Translations under genes and position numbers: made by a program
Source of the DNA: Dethiothermospora halolimnae
GTDB taxonomy: Bacteria > Bacillota > Clostridia > Tissierellales > VENL01
Direction: 5' to 3'
DNA length: 64,000 nucleotides
Assembly (NCBI RefSeq): GCF_037577855.1
Contig: NZ_JBAKFX010000003.1
Location: forward strand, 87,992-151,991
Shown here: piece by piece, positions 21,212 to 30,313 of the stretch
Layout of the letters: the number at the start of each line of letters is the position of its first letter
Position numbering within the stretch: position 1 is the stretch's first letter
The notes under the pieces: generated by a model
What the model was told of the DNA's origin: nothing
Databases searched by the model: none
Seen by the model: the letters and a program-made list of their open reading frames with translations, nothing else

Positions 21212-21348
21212 GGTTTTATAGTTAGTGGCGAAAGGTTTACTAGGTTTTGGTCAAACCTTAGACAGGACAAACCCTGTCCCTACGTTTTTTTAAGAATAGA
21301 TATGATAACCTTCCACTAAAATAAAGTCTACTAAAAATAAGAAAGGAT

Positions 21349-21924
21349 GTGTTTAAAATAAAAAAGATAATTTCTATTACATTAATTATATTAATTACAT
21401 TAAGTTCTATAGGGTTTGCCGAAGACCTGAAGGTTCAGGAGAAAGCTGCAAAAAGACTTATTACTTTAGATATAGTTACAGGATATGAGGATGGGTCCCT
21501 TAAGCTTGAAAATAATATAACTAGAGCGGAATTTGCCACCTTAGTAGTTAGACTTATAGGTAGAGATGATGAGGCTGAAAGTTATAAAAAGGATACTAAG
21601 TTTACAGATGTCAAAGGTGACTTTTGGGGAGCCGGTTATATTAATATAGCCGTTAAAGAAGGCCTTTTCAATGGATATGAAGATGGTTCCTTTAGACCTA
21701 ATAATAACATAACCTATGGTGAAGTTTTAGCCTTAATGGTAAGAATATTAGGTTATGATGATACATTAGACCCTGAAAAAAAATGGCCCCTTAATTATGT
21801 GGATAAGGCAAATGAATTAGGGATAAATAGGGATAAGATTTTAATGCCTAATTCACAGGCAAGTAGGGGGGATTCATTTGTTTTTGTTGATCGATCCTTG
21901 GTAGTTGACTTGAAAAAGAACTGA
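21349..21924 (+). CDS. Small SLH-domain protein (191 aa)
   Basis: A signal peptide (ends near SIGFA) followed by three SLH domains: about 27-75 (LDIVTGYEDGSLKLENNITR), 85-135 (GLFNGYEDGSFRPNNNITYG) and 148-185. It is almost only an anchor, so it may be a wall-bound adaptor or a remnant of a larger protein. The start is uncertain: GTG at 21349 is only one base from the AAAGGA ribosome-binding-like sequence, and the ATG two bases earlier (21347) is out of frame and stops after four codons. It is transcribed divergently from the 19767-20897 SLH gene and ends with TGA. Confidence 0.78.
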   Translation: MFKIKKIISITLIILITLSSIGFAEDLKVQEKAAKRLITLDIVTGYEDGSLKLENNITRAEFATLVVRLIGRDDEAESYKKDTKFTDVKGDFWGAGYINIAVKEGLFNGYEDGSFRPNNNITYGEVLALMVRILGYDDTLDPEKKWPLNYVDKANELGINRDKILMPNSQASRGDSFVFVDRSLVVDLKKN

Positions 21925-21940
21925 AACAATTTTTAGTAAA

Positions 21941-22152
21941 TTGACAATTGACAATTGACAGTGGACAATTTAAGGTGATTTTACTCCCTACGGTCGTAAA
22001 ATGTTATACCCAAATCGGCCTCAGCCGATTTATACCTTAATTGTCAATTGTCAATCGTCAATTGTCAATTTTTTTAAGTGATTTTACCCAAATCGGCTTC
22101 AGCCGATTTGCACCTTAACTGTCAATTGTCAATCGTCAATTGTCAATTTTTT
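21941..22152. repeat. Heptad-arm cassette of the TTGACAA family with duplicated right half
   Basis: Left arm of TTGACAA units (21941-21970). The right arm (TTGTCAA units) occurs twice (about 22037-22070 and 22115-22148), each time preceded by an AAATCGGC-GCCGATTT hairpin. The last copy abuts the kamE stop codon. Confidence 0.8.
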
Positions 22153-22906
22153 AAACAAGTTTCCTCTCAACTATTTCATTAACCACAAAAGTCGCCACAT
22201 GATTAGCGAATGAACCTCTAGAGAATCCTGCGTCGTAGCCTAGTTCTTTCGCTAGTTCGTGGGATATTCTTGGGCCTCCACAGGTTAATACTACTTTATC
22301 CCTTATTCCTTCTGCTTCTAATAGTTCTACAAGTTCTGTAAGGTTTGGTATGTGAACATCTTTTTGGGTTACCACTTGGGATACTAATATTGCATCGGCA
22401 TTTAGTTCTATTGCTTTGGCTACCAACTCTTCGTTTGGAACCTGACTACCTAGGTTATGGGCCTCTATCATTTTATATCTCTCAAGACCATAGTGTCCGT
22501 CATATCCCTTCATATTCATAATGGCATCTATTCCAACGGTATGGGCATCGGTCCCTGTACAGGCACCTACTATAACTATATCCCTTTTTATATTTTCCTT
22601 TATGAAGTCTTCAACTTCACTTTTACTCATTACATCCATATCAACTTTAGGCACTTCTATTTCTTCATAGTTAATGGTATGCTCACACTTGCCGTATACT
22701 ACAAAGAATGTATATCCTATACCTAAGTCTTCTGAATGAACAACACTAGGTTCTGCTAGTCCCATTTTTTTAGCAAGTCTTCTAGCTGCTTCATCGGCTT
22801 CATCTCCATGGGGTATGGGTAAAGTAAAGCTAAACTGCATCATTCCATCATTTAATGTATCTCCATAGGGTTTTACCCTTGTTAAATCTACCTTTTCTAT
22901 AGCCAT
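22151..22906 (-). CDS. kamE: Lysine 5,6-aminomutase beta subunit (B12- and PLP-binding)
   Basis: The small subunit of the adenosylcobalamin- and PLP-dependent enzyme that moves the terminal amino group of beta-lysine (or D-lysine) to the next carbon. The 251 residues show the B12 motif D-A-H-T-V-G with base-off ligand His122 (DAHTVGIDAIM), downstream Rossmann strands (NADAILVSQVV, VVLTCGGPR), and Lys145 in LERYKMIEAHNLGSQV, which matches the Schiff-base lysine known from the clostridial enzyme. It overlaps the kamD stop by one base (TAATG). Ornithine 4,5-aminomutase is related, but the size split and the kam neighbours favour lysine. Confidence 0.95.
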   Translation of the reverse strand: MAIEKVDLTRVKPYGDTLNDGMMQFSFTLPIPHGDEADEAARRLAKKMGLAEPSVVHSEDLGIGYTFFVVYGKCEHTINYEEIEVPKVDMDVMSKSEVEDFIKENIKRDIVIVGACTGTDAHTVGIDAIMNMKGYDGHYGLERYKMIEAHNLGSQVPNEELVAKAIELNADAILVSQVVTQKDVHIPNLTELVELLEAEGIRDKVVLTCGGPRISHELAKELGYDAGFSRGSFANHVATFVVNEIVERKLV

Positions 22907-24459
22907 TATTTGTCACCTCCAAGCATAAGTTCTATAAATGGATTATAGTATTTGTCATCCTTAGTTGTTACACCACTAAGACCCTTTCCACCATCTCTAG
23001 GTCTTTTTACTCCACCAAATTTACCCTGTTCTATGGTTGAGAATAGGCCTTCCTTTTCTATATCCTTAAGTAAAGTCTCGGCATTTTCTAAGACCTCTTT
23101 AGCTCTAGTCTGGATTATACCATCCCTTTTAAATTCTATTTCATCTCCAATATTTCTTGCATTATTAAATATATATTTAGCATTTTCAATTGCTAAGTTT
23201 CTATCTTGAAGATGGGGTGTATGGATAGCCTCTGTTGGCATACCTAATAATTGTATCCCTTGATTAGTCCATATTGATACTAGGTTAAATAATGCATCTT
23301 GAAGATGACCTTTAAATATATTTCCTGTCATAAATTTAGTAGGTGGCATATATTTTAATGTTGCATCGGGGAATATTTCCTTAGCCATTTGAGCCTGGGC
23401 AAGTTCCCATAAAAATCCATTTTCTATATTGGGATTCATTTCAAATGCATGACCAAGTCCCATTTGTTCTTCAGTAAGTCCTGCCTTTAATGCAAATTGT
23501 TCATTTATAAATTGACTGGCAAGTACTGTATGGGCCTCTTCTACTGCATCTGCTGTTGTTAGATAATTATCTTCTCCCGTGTTTATAATGATTCCAGCAT
23601 ATCCATTTATTATTCTTGAGAAGTATTGGTCAACCAATGTTCTCTTCATATTTATATCTCTAAATAATATACCATATAGGGCATCATTTAGCATTACATC
23701 AAGTCTTTCCATGGCACCCATTGCAGCAATCTCTGGCATACAAAGTCCTGAACAGTAGTTACACAGTCTTATATATTTTCCAACCTCTTCCCCAACTTCA
23801 TCTAGGGCTTCCCTCATTAGTCTAAAGTTTTCCTGAGTTGCATAGGTTCCACCGAAACCTTCTGTTGTTGGGCCATAGGGTACATAGTCAAGTAAACTTT
23901 GGGCTGTGGTTCTTATAACTGCTATAATATCTGCCCCTTGCTTTGCAGCTGCTTTTGCTTGAACTATATCTTCATATATATTTCCTGTTGCAACTATAAC
24001 ATATAAATATGGCTTTGGACCTTCACCTATTGTATTAAGGTAGTTATCCCTTTCTTCCCTTTTTTTCTTTATGTTATTTGTACTCTTCTTTGCTATATCA
24101 TATATCTTTTCCCTTATTTCATTTTCATCGGAAATAGGTAGTTTAGTTAAATCTATTTCTCCAGCACTTACCTTTTCAGCTATTGTTTGAGGGTCATCCC
24201 CTGTTTGAACCATTGCATTACCTATCCAATAGGCAGCGCCTACAGATAAACCTCCCTCCTCTACTATATTGTCAACAACAACATTAGGAAGGGGTTTCTC
24301 TATCTCATCTACTCCATCTATACCTAATAATCTTACTACAGTTCTTTCAACTGTTACTGTTGTATGTCTATCTATAAATTTCTGAATATCTTCAGCAATA
24401 TTCCTAGCAGCCCCTCTGGCGCTATCGACTTTGCTTCTATCTAAGTTAAGTTTGCTCAT
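22906..24459 (-). CDS. kamD: Lysine 5,6-aminomutase alpha subunit
   Basis: The large subunit (517 aa, normal length) of lysine 5,6-aminomutase; it forms the TIM-barrel that holds substrate, PLP phosphate and the adenosyl group. Recognisable family segments include NIAEDIQKFIDRHTTVTVER near the N-terminus, GEGPKPYLYVIVATGNIYED at about 145 and IRLCNYCSGLCMPEIAAMGA at about 225. It is the fifth gene of the lysine operon, translationally coupled to kamE, and separated from kamC by a heptad-arm cassette. The product with KamE is 3,5-diaminohexanoate, the substrate of Kdd encoded at the head of the operon. Confidence 0.96.
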   Translation of the reverse strand: MSKLNLDRSKVDSARGAARNIAEDIQKFIDRHTTVTVERTVVRLLGIDGVDEIEKPLPNVVVDNIVEEGGLSVGAAYWIGNAMVQTGDDPQTIAEKVSAGEIDLTKLPISDENEIREKIYDIAKKSTNNIKKKREERDNYLNTIGEGPKPYLYVIVATGNIYEDIVQAKAAAKQGADIIAVIRTTAQSLLDYVPYGPTTEGFGGTYATQENFRLMREALDEVGEEVGKYIRLCNYCSGLCMPEIAAMGAMERLDVMLNDALYGILFRDINMKRTLVDQYFSRIINGYAGIIINTGEDNYLTTADAVEEAHTVLASQFINEQFALKAGLTEEQMGLGHAFEMNPNIENGFLWELAQAQMAKEIFPDATLKYMPPTKFMTGNIFKGHLQDALFNLVSIWTNQGIQLLGMPTEAIHTPHLQDRNLAIENAKYIFNNARNIGDEIEFKRDGIIQTRAKEVLENAETLLKDIEKEGLFSTIEQGKFGGVKRPRDGGKGLSGVTTKDDKYYNPFIELMLGGDK

Positions 24460-24480
24460 TTTATTATACCTCCCTTTTAT

Positions 24481-24617
24481 TTAAATAATAGAGAATAAAG
24501 AATAGAGAATAGATGTGGTGCAAAGTGGCCTTTGGCCACTTTGTTTTTATTATATTTTACGACCATAGGGAGTAAAATCTCCTTATTTATTCTTTATTCT
24601 CTATTATTTATTCTTTA
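24481..24617. repeat. Heptad-arm cassette inside the lysine operon (kamC-kamD gap)
   Basis: The left arm (24481-24516) is four AATAGAG/AATAAAG units and the right arm (24584-24617) their inverse, overlapping the kamC stop. Inside are the CAAAGTGGCC-GGCCACTTTG hairpin and the ATTTTAC...GTAAAAT module. Confidence 0.85.
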
Positions 24618-26243
24618 ATTCAAAGCTTCTTCCGCTGCCCTAACTATCTCTGGGTCAAGTCCCATAAGCCTAGCTATATTAATAGCATCTTTTGGGACTT
24701 CCTTTGTGCTTTTTACTTCTATTAATCTGTAATCCATATATTTGGCTACTGCTTCTATTCCGTAGTCATTTTCCCTTAATTCCTCTTTTAGTTTATCAAA
24801 ATCTATATCGGAAAGACCTATAACTTGAAGGTGGATTACGTCTTTATCTTTAGCTATATTGTCATAATGGGTTGTTATGACTGTTATGGAATCTTTCTTC
24901 TTTAAGTGATTAATTATTGCCTTTGATATGGCATATCCTTCTATTGGATTGGTGCCCCTTGCCAGTTCATCTATTAATATAAGGCCTCTATTTTCTGTTC
25001 TTTCTATTGCCTGCTGGATATTTTCTATTTCTCCTCCAAAGGTGCTTAGTCCCATATCAGTTGATTGTAAATCCCCTATGGAAACATATACAAAGCTTCT
25101 AAGACCAAAGGTCATTTTTTCACAGGGGACAAATAAACCATATTGGGCCATGGTACACATAAGTCCTATGAGCTTAAGGGATACGGTTTTACCTCCCATG
25201 TTTGCACCGGTTATACAGGTAACCCCTTTTTTTAGTTTAACACTTATTGGTACAAAGCTTTTTCTATTTTTATGGAGATTATCTTCTACTTTTATATGTT
25301 TAGCATTTTGAAACTCTATAATGTTTTTATCGGTTATATTAGGCATAACCCCATTTGTTTCTATGGCCATATTTGCCTTTGCTATGGTTAAATCAAGCTT
25401 TCCAACCATATCCATATTGTAAAATATGTCTTCACTTAAATCCGCTATTTTCTTTGACAAGCTTTTTCTAATATCATATTCCTCTGATTCTTCATATTCC
25501 TTTAACCTTTCTAGACGTATTTCTAGGTCGTCTATTTTGTCGGTTGTTCTTATTGAGTACTTAATGTTCATATATGTTTCTGAATTATACTTTAAGTTTG
25601 GGTGATCGTTAAGCTTTTTTAAAAGCCTATCATCATTTTTAAGAACAACAATATTTCCATTTCCCTTTACCTTTATGTTTAAATCCTTTTCTACTTTATC
25701 CTTAAGTCTTTTTCTTTCTAGCTTAATAGCCCTTTGAACCTTCTTTTTTTCTTTTCGTATATCCCTTAATACCTCAGAGTACTCATCATATATATAGAAG
25801 GTTTTTACATTGTCTCCCTTTGGATCTAATAGGGACTCTAGACCTTTTATTCTCTTTACCATTATGTCCTTTGGAAAAGTATAATCTATCTTTTTTACTT
25901 CATTTATAATATCCTTTAAAAGAAAGATAAAGTTTTTTACTTCAAATAGTTCAACCTCTGATAGTACATTGTTATCTAAGGCCCTTTTTATGGAGTTTTC
26001 TAAGTCTTTTATATGAACAAATATATCCCTTAGTTTTATAAATAGATACCGTTCATTATACATAAGCTCTATAAATTCTTTAACCAGTGATAACTCTTTT
26101 TTTAATTTCTTTTCCTCACCTAAAACAAAGGGTTTCAGCTTCTTTTTTCTTTTTCTTCCATAGGGAGTATATACATTTAATCTATCTAATATATAATCAA
26201 AGTCTATATTATTTTTACCCCTATTATTTATAAATGTATCCAT
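24615..26243 (-). CDS. kamC: MutS-like ATPase of the lysine aminomutase operon (KamC)
   Basis: Start placed at the ATG at 26241-26243, four bases after the kamB stop region and behind GGTGGTGAG; the longer frame from 26282 would run into kamB. The 542-residue product has a coiled-coil MutS core-like N-terminal half and a MutS-type ATPase domain with Walker A GANMGGKTVS at about 347, Walker B LILIDELARGTNP at about 420 and signature LSTFGGEI. It lacks the mismatch-recognition domain. In lysine fermenters KamB and KamC are encoded with KamD/KamE, and a role in reactivating the B12 enzyme has been proposed; the exact mechanism here is inferred. Confidence 0.88.
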   Translation of the reverse strand: MDTFINNRGKNNIDFDYILDRLNVYTPYGRKRKKKLKPFVLGEEKKLKKELSLVKEFIELMYNERYLFIKLRDIFVHIKDLENSIKRALDNNVLSEVELFEVKNFIFLLKDIINEVKKIDYTFPKDIMVKRIKGLESLLDPKGDNVKTFYIYDEYSEVLRDIRKEKKKVQRAIKLERKRLKDKVEKDLNIKVKGNGNIVVLKNDDRLLKKLNDHPNLKYNSETYMNIKYSIRTTDKIDDLEIRLERLKEYEESEEYDIRKSLSKKIADLSEDIFYNMDMVGKLDLTIAKANMAIETNGVMPNITDKNIIEFQNAKHIKVEDNLHKNRKSFVPISVKLKKGVTCITGANMGGKTVSLKLIGLMCTMAQYGLFVPCEKMTFGLRSFVYVSIGDLQSTDMGLSTFGGEIENIQQAIERTENRGLILIDELARGTNPIEGYAISKAIINHLKKKDSITVITTHYDNIAKDKDVIHLQVIGLSDIDFDKLKEELRENDYGIEAVAKYMDYRLIEVKSTKEVPKDAINIARLMGLDPEIVRAAEEALN

Positions 26244-26244
26244 A

Positions 26245-27279
26245 TCACTCACCACCATATACCACATCATATACATTAACATCTGTTAGGAAGCTTTTCA
26301 TTTTATTTAGAAATTCTCTTTGCTCAAAATAATATCCTTTAGGTGAATAGGGATTTATTGTAACGGCTATTATATTAATGGGATTTAAAACCTTTAGCTT
26401 AAATCCCTTCCTAATAATACTTAGCCACACTTTAGAATCTATAAATACCCTTGTGCCATCTTTTATTATAAAATCCACATCTTTATACCTTTTAGTTACA
26501 TCGATAATATCTGATATGGTTTTTTTTACTAATGATCCCGATATAACAACAGCCTTTGTATCCTCATCTATATTTTCTCCGATTACCTTCCCACTATTTA
26601 AGGCTGTTTTTATATTTAGTGACTTTATGTTAAATTCTTTATCTATTATTGCTAGCTCTTTATTATCGATTATTCTACTTGCTAGCTTTCTTATATTCTC
26701 ATCTTTAACCGATGGTAATGTAAAAAGGCTAACCCTATGAAGGGTTTCTCTGATTACATTATTCATATCCCTACTTAAAACCGCTCCAGTTGACAATATG
26801 GTTCCATCTGATATGGATGGAGCCGCCGATGATGTTCTATTTAAAGCTCCATCTATTAATGTTATATCTGCCCCCAAATCTATCATTCTTTCAGATACTT
26901 TTTTTATTGTATGTACCGTATTAGGCCCTGCTATTTGAACATATCCACTGTTTTTTACTTTACCGATTACTACCCTTCCCATAGGTGTTCTATAATCTGT
27001 AACATCTATTATTTCAACCTTGGCATCCCCCAATACCAGAGTCTTTTCAGCCGTCGCTATTAATGTGTCTTCATAAACATATATAGTTGGTTTCTCCGTT
27101 CTTGTAACCAAGTCTTCACTTTCCCCGTCCCGCCCCGTTGATGTTATGCCTATATTGACATCATTATAATAGGCCTCTTCTATTATATGGTTTAAAGTAA
27201 CAGTCTTCCCGGCATTTTTCGCCATACCTACTATTGATATTATTTTATTTTCTTCTTTAATTGAGTCTAATATGGACAC
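26245..27279 (-). CDS. kamB: P-loop protein of the lysine aminomutase operon (KamB)
   Basis: A 344-residue protein with an N-terminal P-loop (SIVGMAKNAGKTVTLNHI, residues 15-32) and a Ser/Thr-Gly-Arg-Asp-Gly segment (STGRDGES) that resembles a switch region. The rest has alternating Ile/Val strands as in P-loop NTPases. It lies between kamA and kamC in the conserved kam order and is nearly contiguous with kamC. A joint role with KamC as chaperone or reactivase of lysine 5,6-aminomutase is proposed for the family; nothing in the sequence alone proves it. Stops with TGA. Confidence 0.87.
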   Translation of the reverse strand: MSILDSIKEENKIISIVGMAKNAGKTVTLNHIIEEAYYNDVNIGITSTGRDGESEDLVTRTEKPTIYVYEDTLIATAEKTLVLGDAKVEIIDVTDYRTPMGRVVIGKVKNSGYVQIAGPNTVHTIKKVSERMIDLGADITLIDGALNRTSSAAPSISDGTILSTGAVLSRDMNNVIRETLHRVSLFTLPSVKDENIRKLASRIIDNKELAIIDKEFNIKSLNIKTALNSGKVIGENIDEDTKAVVISGSLVKKTISDIIDVTKRYKDVDFIIKDGTRVFIDSKVWLSIIRKGFKLKVLNPINIIAVTINPYSPKGYYFEQREFLNKMKSFLTDVNVYDVVYGGE

Positions 27280-27298
27280 TTTGAAAACCCCGCTTTAT

Positions 27299-27437
27299 CT
27301 AGATAATAGATAATAAAGAATAGAGAATAGATATGGTCCAAAGTGGCCTTTGGCCACTTTATTTTTATTTAATTTATGGCTTCGACTTCAGTCGAAGGTT
27401 TCTTTATTTATTCTTTATTCTCTATTCTTTATTCTTT
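27299..27437. repeat. Heptad-arm cassette inside the lysine operon (kamA-kamB gap)
   Basis: AATAAAG/AATAGAG arm at 27299-27331, inverted arm at 27401-27436. Inside are AAAGTGGCC-GGCCACTTT and a TTCGACT-AGTCGAA hairpin. Confidence 0.85.
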
Positions 27438-28688
27438 TTACTTATGTCCTCTTTCTCTTCTTGCCAATTTAGTTGGTTCTAATGCTATTTGATTTCCTTG
27501 AAGTAGGCCTGCTACTCCTGTTAGGGTTTGTTCTTTTTCTCCCTTACAGACTTCACAGTTGCAGATTGGCTCATAATTATCAGGTTCTGTATAAGTTGTT
27601 ATAACTCCTTCAAAGTTTCTAAGGATAACTTTGTTATGATTCATTGATACAACATAATTAGGCATTACTGGAGTTTTTCCTCCTCCCCCTGGAGCATCAA
27701 CGACAAATGTAGGAACTGCATATCCTGATGTATGCCCCCTAAGGCCTTCTATTATTTCGATTCCCTTAGCAACTGGAGTTCTAAAGTGCTCTATTCCCAT
27801 AGATAAATCACATTGATAGATATAATATGGTCTAACCCTTATTTTAACAAGGTCTTGAACTAATTTTTTCATTACATGGACACAATCATTTACTCCCCTT
27901 AATAAAACCGACTGATTTCCTAGAGGTATTCCTGCATCTGCTAGCTTCCTTATTGCTTCTTTTGATTCCTCTGTTATTTCCTTTGGATGGTTAAAGTGGG
28001 TGTTTAACCATACTGGATGATATTTCTTAAGCATATTAACTAAGTTATCTGTTATTCTTTGAGGCACTACAACTGGAGCCCTTGAACCTATCCTAATTAC
28101 TTCAACATGGGGTATTTCCCTTAACCTCTTAATAATGCTTTCAAGTTTTTCATCGGATACTAATAATGCATCTCCCCCAGATAGTAATACATCCCTAACC
28201 TGTGGTGTGTTTCTTATATATTCAATAGCCCTTTCTATCCTATCCATTCCCACTTCTCCGTCTTTTTGACCGGCAAACCTTCTCCTTGTACAGTGTCTAC
28301 AGTACATGGAACACTGATCTGTAATAAGGAACAATACCCTATCTGGATATCTGTGGGTAAGTCCCGGTACTGGAGAGTCTGTATCTTCATGAAGGGGATC
28401 CTCCATATCAGCACTACCCTTATGGGTTTCCATAATAGTTGGTACTGCTTGCATCCTTATTGGGCATCTATGATCGTCTCTATCCATTAGTGATGCATAG
28501 TATGGTGTTATACCCATTCTAAATTTACTTAAGGTTTCCCCTATTTCCTTTTCTTCCTCTTCAGTAAGGTTTATAACCTCTTTTAACTGATTAACATCTG
28601 TTATTCTATTTCTAACTTGCCATTTCCAATCCTTCCAATCCTCTTCTTTAACGTTTTCCCATAATGGAATTTGTTTATATGAACGCAT
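27438..28688 (-). CDS. kamA: Lysine 2,3-aminomutase (radical SAM)
   Basis: Converts L-lysine to L-beta-lysine, the first step of lysine fermentation. The 416 residues have the radical-SAM cluster Cys126-x3-Cys130-x2-Cys133 (CSMYCRHC), the PLP lysine Lys338 in DAPGGGGKTP, and the two aspartates that grip the substrate epsilon-amino group (Asp294 in YQCDLSMG, Asp331 in VVDAPGG). These numbers are within one of those of the Clostridium subterminale enzyme, so lysine rather than glutamate specificity is well supported. C-terminal cysteines (CNCEVCKG) fit the family's zinc site. Second gene of the operon. Confidence 0.97.
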   Translation of the reverse strand: MRSYKQIPLWENVKEEDWKDWKWQVRNRITDVNQLKEVINLTEEEEKEIGETLSKFRMGITPYYASLMDRDDHRCPIRMQAVPTIMETHKGSADMEDPLHEDTDSPVPGLTHRYPDRVLFLITDQCSMYCRHCTRRRFAGQKDGEVGMDRIERAIEYIRNTPQVRDVLLSGGDALLVSDEKLESIIKRLREIPHVEVIRIGSRAPVVVPQRITDNLVNMLKKYHPVWLNTHFNHPKEITEESKEAIRKLADAGIPLGNQSVLLRGVNDCVHVMKKLVQDLVKIRVRPYYIYQCDLSMGIEHFRTPVAKGIEIIEGLRGHTSGYAVPTFVVDAPGGGGKTPVMPNYVVSMNHNKVILRNFEGVITTYTEPDNYEPICNCEVCKGEKEQTLTGVAGLLQGNQIALEPTKLARRERGHK

Positions 28689-28715
28689 TTTTCTATTCCC
28701 CCCATTTTTTTAATT

Positions 28716-28924
28716 CAAATAATAGATAATAAAGAATAGAGAATAGATATGGTGCAAAGTGGCCATAGGCCACTTTGGTTGGGGGATTACGAATCCCCCA
28801 ACAACTAAATTATAACCCCTTGCCCTTTCATACGGCGGGAGGCTGAATATATTCAGTCCCTACATAATTGATTTTACGACCGTAGGGAGTAAAATCTCCT
28901 TATCTATTCTTTATTCTTTAATAT
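28716..28924. repeat. Composite heptad-arm cassette inside the lysine operon (kdd-kamA gap)
   Basis: AATAAAG/AATAGAG arms (28720-28747 and 28897-28923) enclose all common modules in a row: CAAAGTGGCC hairpin, GGGGGATTACGAATCCCCC hairpin, a GCTGAATATATTCAG palindrome with CCCTAC, and the ATTTTAC...GTAAAAT module. It is the most complete example in the window. Confidence 0.88.
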
Positions 28925-29961
28925 TAAGCATAAAGCTCTTCATAAATCTTTCTTAGTTCCTTACTTTCCCTCATTATCTGAAGGGCTATTTCAGCATGGC
29001 CTTTTGTGTAACCATTTCCCATTATCATTGTTGTATCTTTTCCTACACCTTCAGCTCCTAGGGCTGCTTTTGTGAAGTTTGTTGCCATACTAAAGAAGTA
29101 AATAAGTCCATCGTCTTTAGTGGCCAAGATACTTGGCATTTCTGTGTTTGGTACGTTTACACAGTTTATAGTTATATCTGTCATTTCTCCATTTGTAGCT
29201 TCCTTTACCTTTTCTAGTACTTCCACTGCATTAGTTGCATCTGCCTTTATGTAAACATCGGCTAAATCAGCTGACTTTGCTCTCTCTAAGCTTTCTTCAC
29301 TATATCCAAGGCATATTACTTTTCCGTTTACTCCAACTCTTTTTCTCGCTTCATATAAACATAACATACCAGATTTACCTGCTCCACCTATTACTAATAC
29401 ATTATCTCCTGGTTTAACAAGTTTTGCTGCTTGAGCCGGTGCACCGGCAACATCAAGTACAGATAATGCTAAGTTTTCTGGTAAATCTTCAGGAAGTACC
29501 GCATATATTCCACTTTCAAATAATATTGCTTCTCCCTTTATATCTACTTGGTCTATGTCTTTTCTAACTGCTAATATTTCATCTATTTTAAGTGGTGTTA
29601 GCGATAATGAAACTAATGTAGCTATTTTATCTCCAACTTTAAGATCAACCTTACCTTCTAATGCTGGTCCTATTTCCTTTACTGTACCTATTAACATTCC
29701 TCCAGAACCTGTAACGGGATTTTGATGTTTACCCCTAGTTTCTACTATATTTTTCATTATTTCCTTTATCTTTTCTTCTTTGCCCTTTGCTTCTTCTTTT
29801 ATTTGAGTAAAACTTGCTGAGTCTATATTTAATGTTTGAACATCAATTAATATCTCATTGTCATATATCTCCATGGTATTATCAATCTTCACCGCTGGTT
29901 GTGGTAATGTATTTTTTGGTTCTATAACCCTATGTGTTCCATATGGACATCCTTTTTTCAT
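28924..29961 (-). CDS. kdd: L-erythro-3,5-diaminohexanoate dehydrogenase
   Basis: Oxidatively deaminates 3,5-diaminohexanoate to 5-amino-3-oxohexanoate with NAD(P). The 345-residue protein starts with the family's KKGCPYGTHRVIEPKN segment and has a quinone-oxidoreductase-like N-terminal domain and a Rossmann motif VLVIGGAGKSGMLC at about 182. The ATG has a GGGGAGG site. It is the first gene of the lysine operon, directly behind a -24/-12 promoter. The next pathway genes (kce, kal and acyl-CoA steps) are not in this window. Confidence 0.94.
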   Translation of the reverse strand: MKKGCPYGTHRVIEPKNTLPQPAVKIDNTMEIYDNEILIDVQTLNIDSASFTQIKEEAKGKEEKIKEIMKNIVETRGKHQNPVTGSGGMLIGTVKEIGPALEGKVDLKVGDKIATLVSLSLTPLKIDEILAVRKDIDQVDIKGEAILFESGIYAVLPEDLPENLALSVLDVAGAPAQAAKLVKPGDNVLVIGGAGKSGMLCLYEARKRVGVNGKVICLGYSEESLERAKSADLADVYIKADATNAVEVLEKVKEATNGEMTDITINCVNVPNTEMPSILATKDDGLIYFFSMATNFTKAALGAEGVGKDTTMIMGNGYTKGHAEIALQIMRESKELRKIYEELYA

Positions 29962-30028
29962 TAAAAACGCCTCCCCTTTTTTTGCTTTTTGTTTTATTTT
30001 TAACGATTGGCTTTTCGGTTATTTATAA

Positions 30029-30046
30029 TTGCAAGAAGTATGCCAG
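30029..30046 (-). promoter_or_regulatory. Sigma-54 (-24/-12) promoter of the lysine operon
   Basis: The minus strand reads TGGCATACTTCTTGCA, with GG (30043-30044) and GC (30031-30032) separated by exactly 10 bases as SigL/RpoN requires. It lies about 70 bp before the kdd start and downstream of a sigma-54 activator gene, which strongly supports it. Confidence 0.82.
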
Positions 30047-30054
30047 GTTGTTTT

Positions 30055-30280
30055 AAAGAATAGATAATAGAGAATAAAGAATAGATAATGTGCAAAGATG
30101 GCCGGAGGCCACTTTGGATTTATTATATTTTTCTTATATAGTAAGTATATTAGAGGTTAGTCAATGACTGGTGTTGAAGAAATCTAGATATGCCCTGTCC
30201 CTACATAATTTAATTTTACGACCAAAGGGAGTAAAATAACCATATCTATTCTTTATTCTTCATTCTTTATTCTTCAACAA
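30055..30280. repeat. Heptad-arm cassette between the activator gene and kdd
   Basis: AATAGAG/AATAAAG arms (30056-30090 and 30240-30276) with an incomplete AAGATGGCC-GGCCACTTT hairpin and the ATTTTAC module inside. It lies just upstream of the -24 element, where an activator site is expected; the rest of the 29962-30304 gap holds only the promoter and the activator terminator. Confidence 0.75.
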
Positions 30281-30313
30281 AAAAATAACGCCCGTTTTTT
30301 GGCGTTATTTTTT
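30279..30313 (-). terminator. Intrinsic terminator of the sigma-54 activator gene
   Basis: AATAACGCC...GGCGTTATT stem followed on the minus strand by a long T-run; it overlaps the last codons of the gene. Confidence 0.8.

Noticed and set aside
22151..24459. Ornithine 4,5-aminomutase (oraS/oraE)
   Set aside because: Subunit sizes (251 and 517 aa) and the kdd, kamA, kamB, kamC context match lysine 5,6-aminomutase; ornithine enzyme has a small S and a large E subunit and other neighbours.
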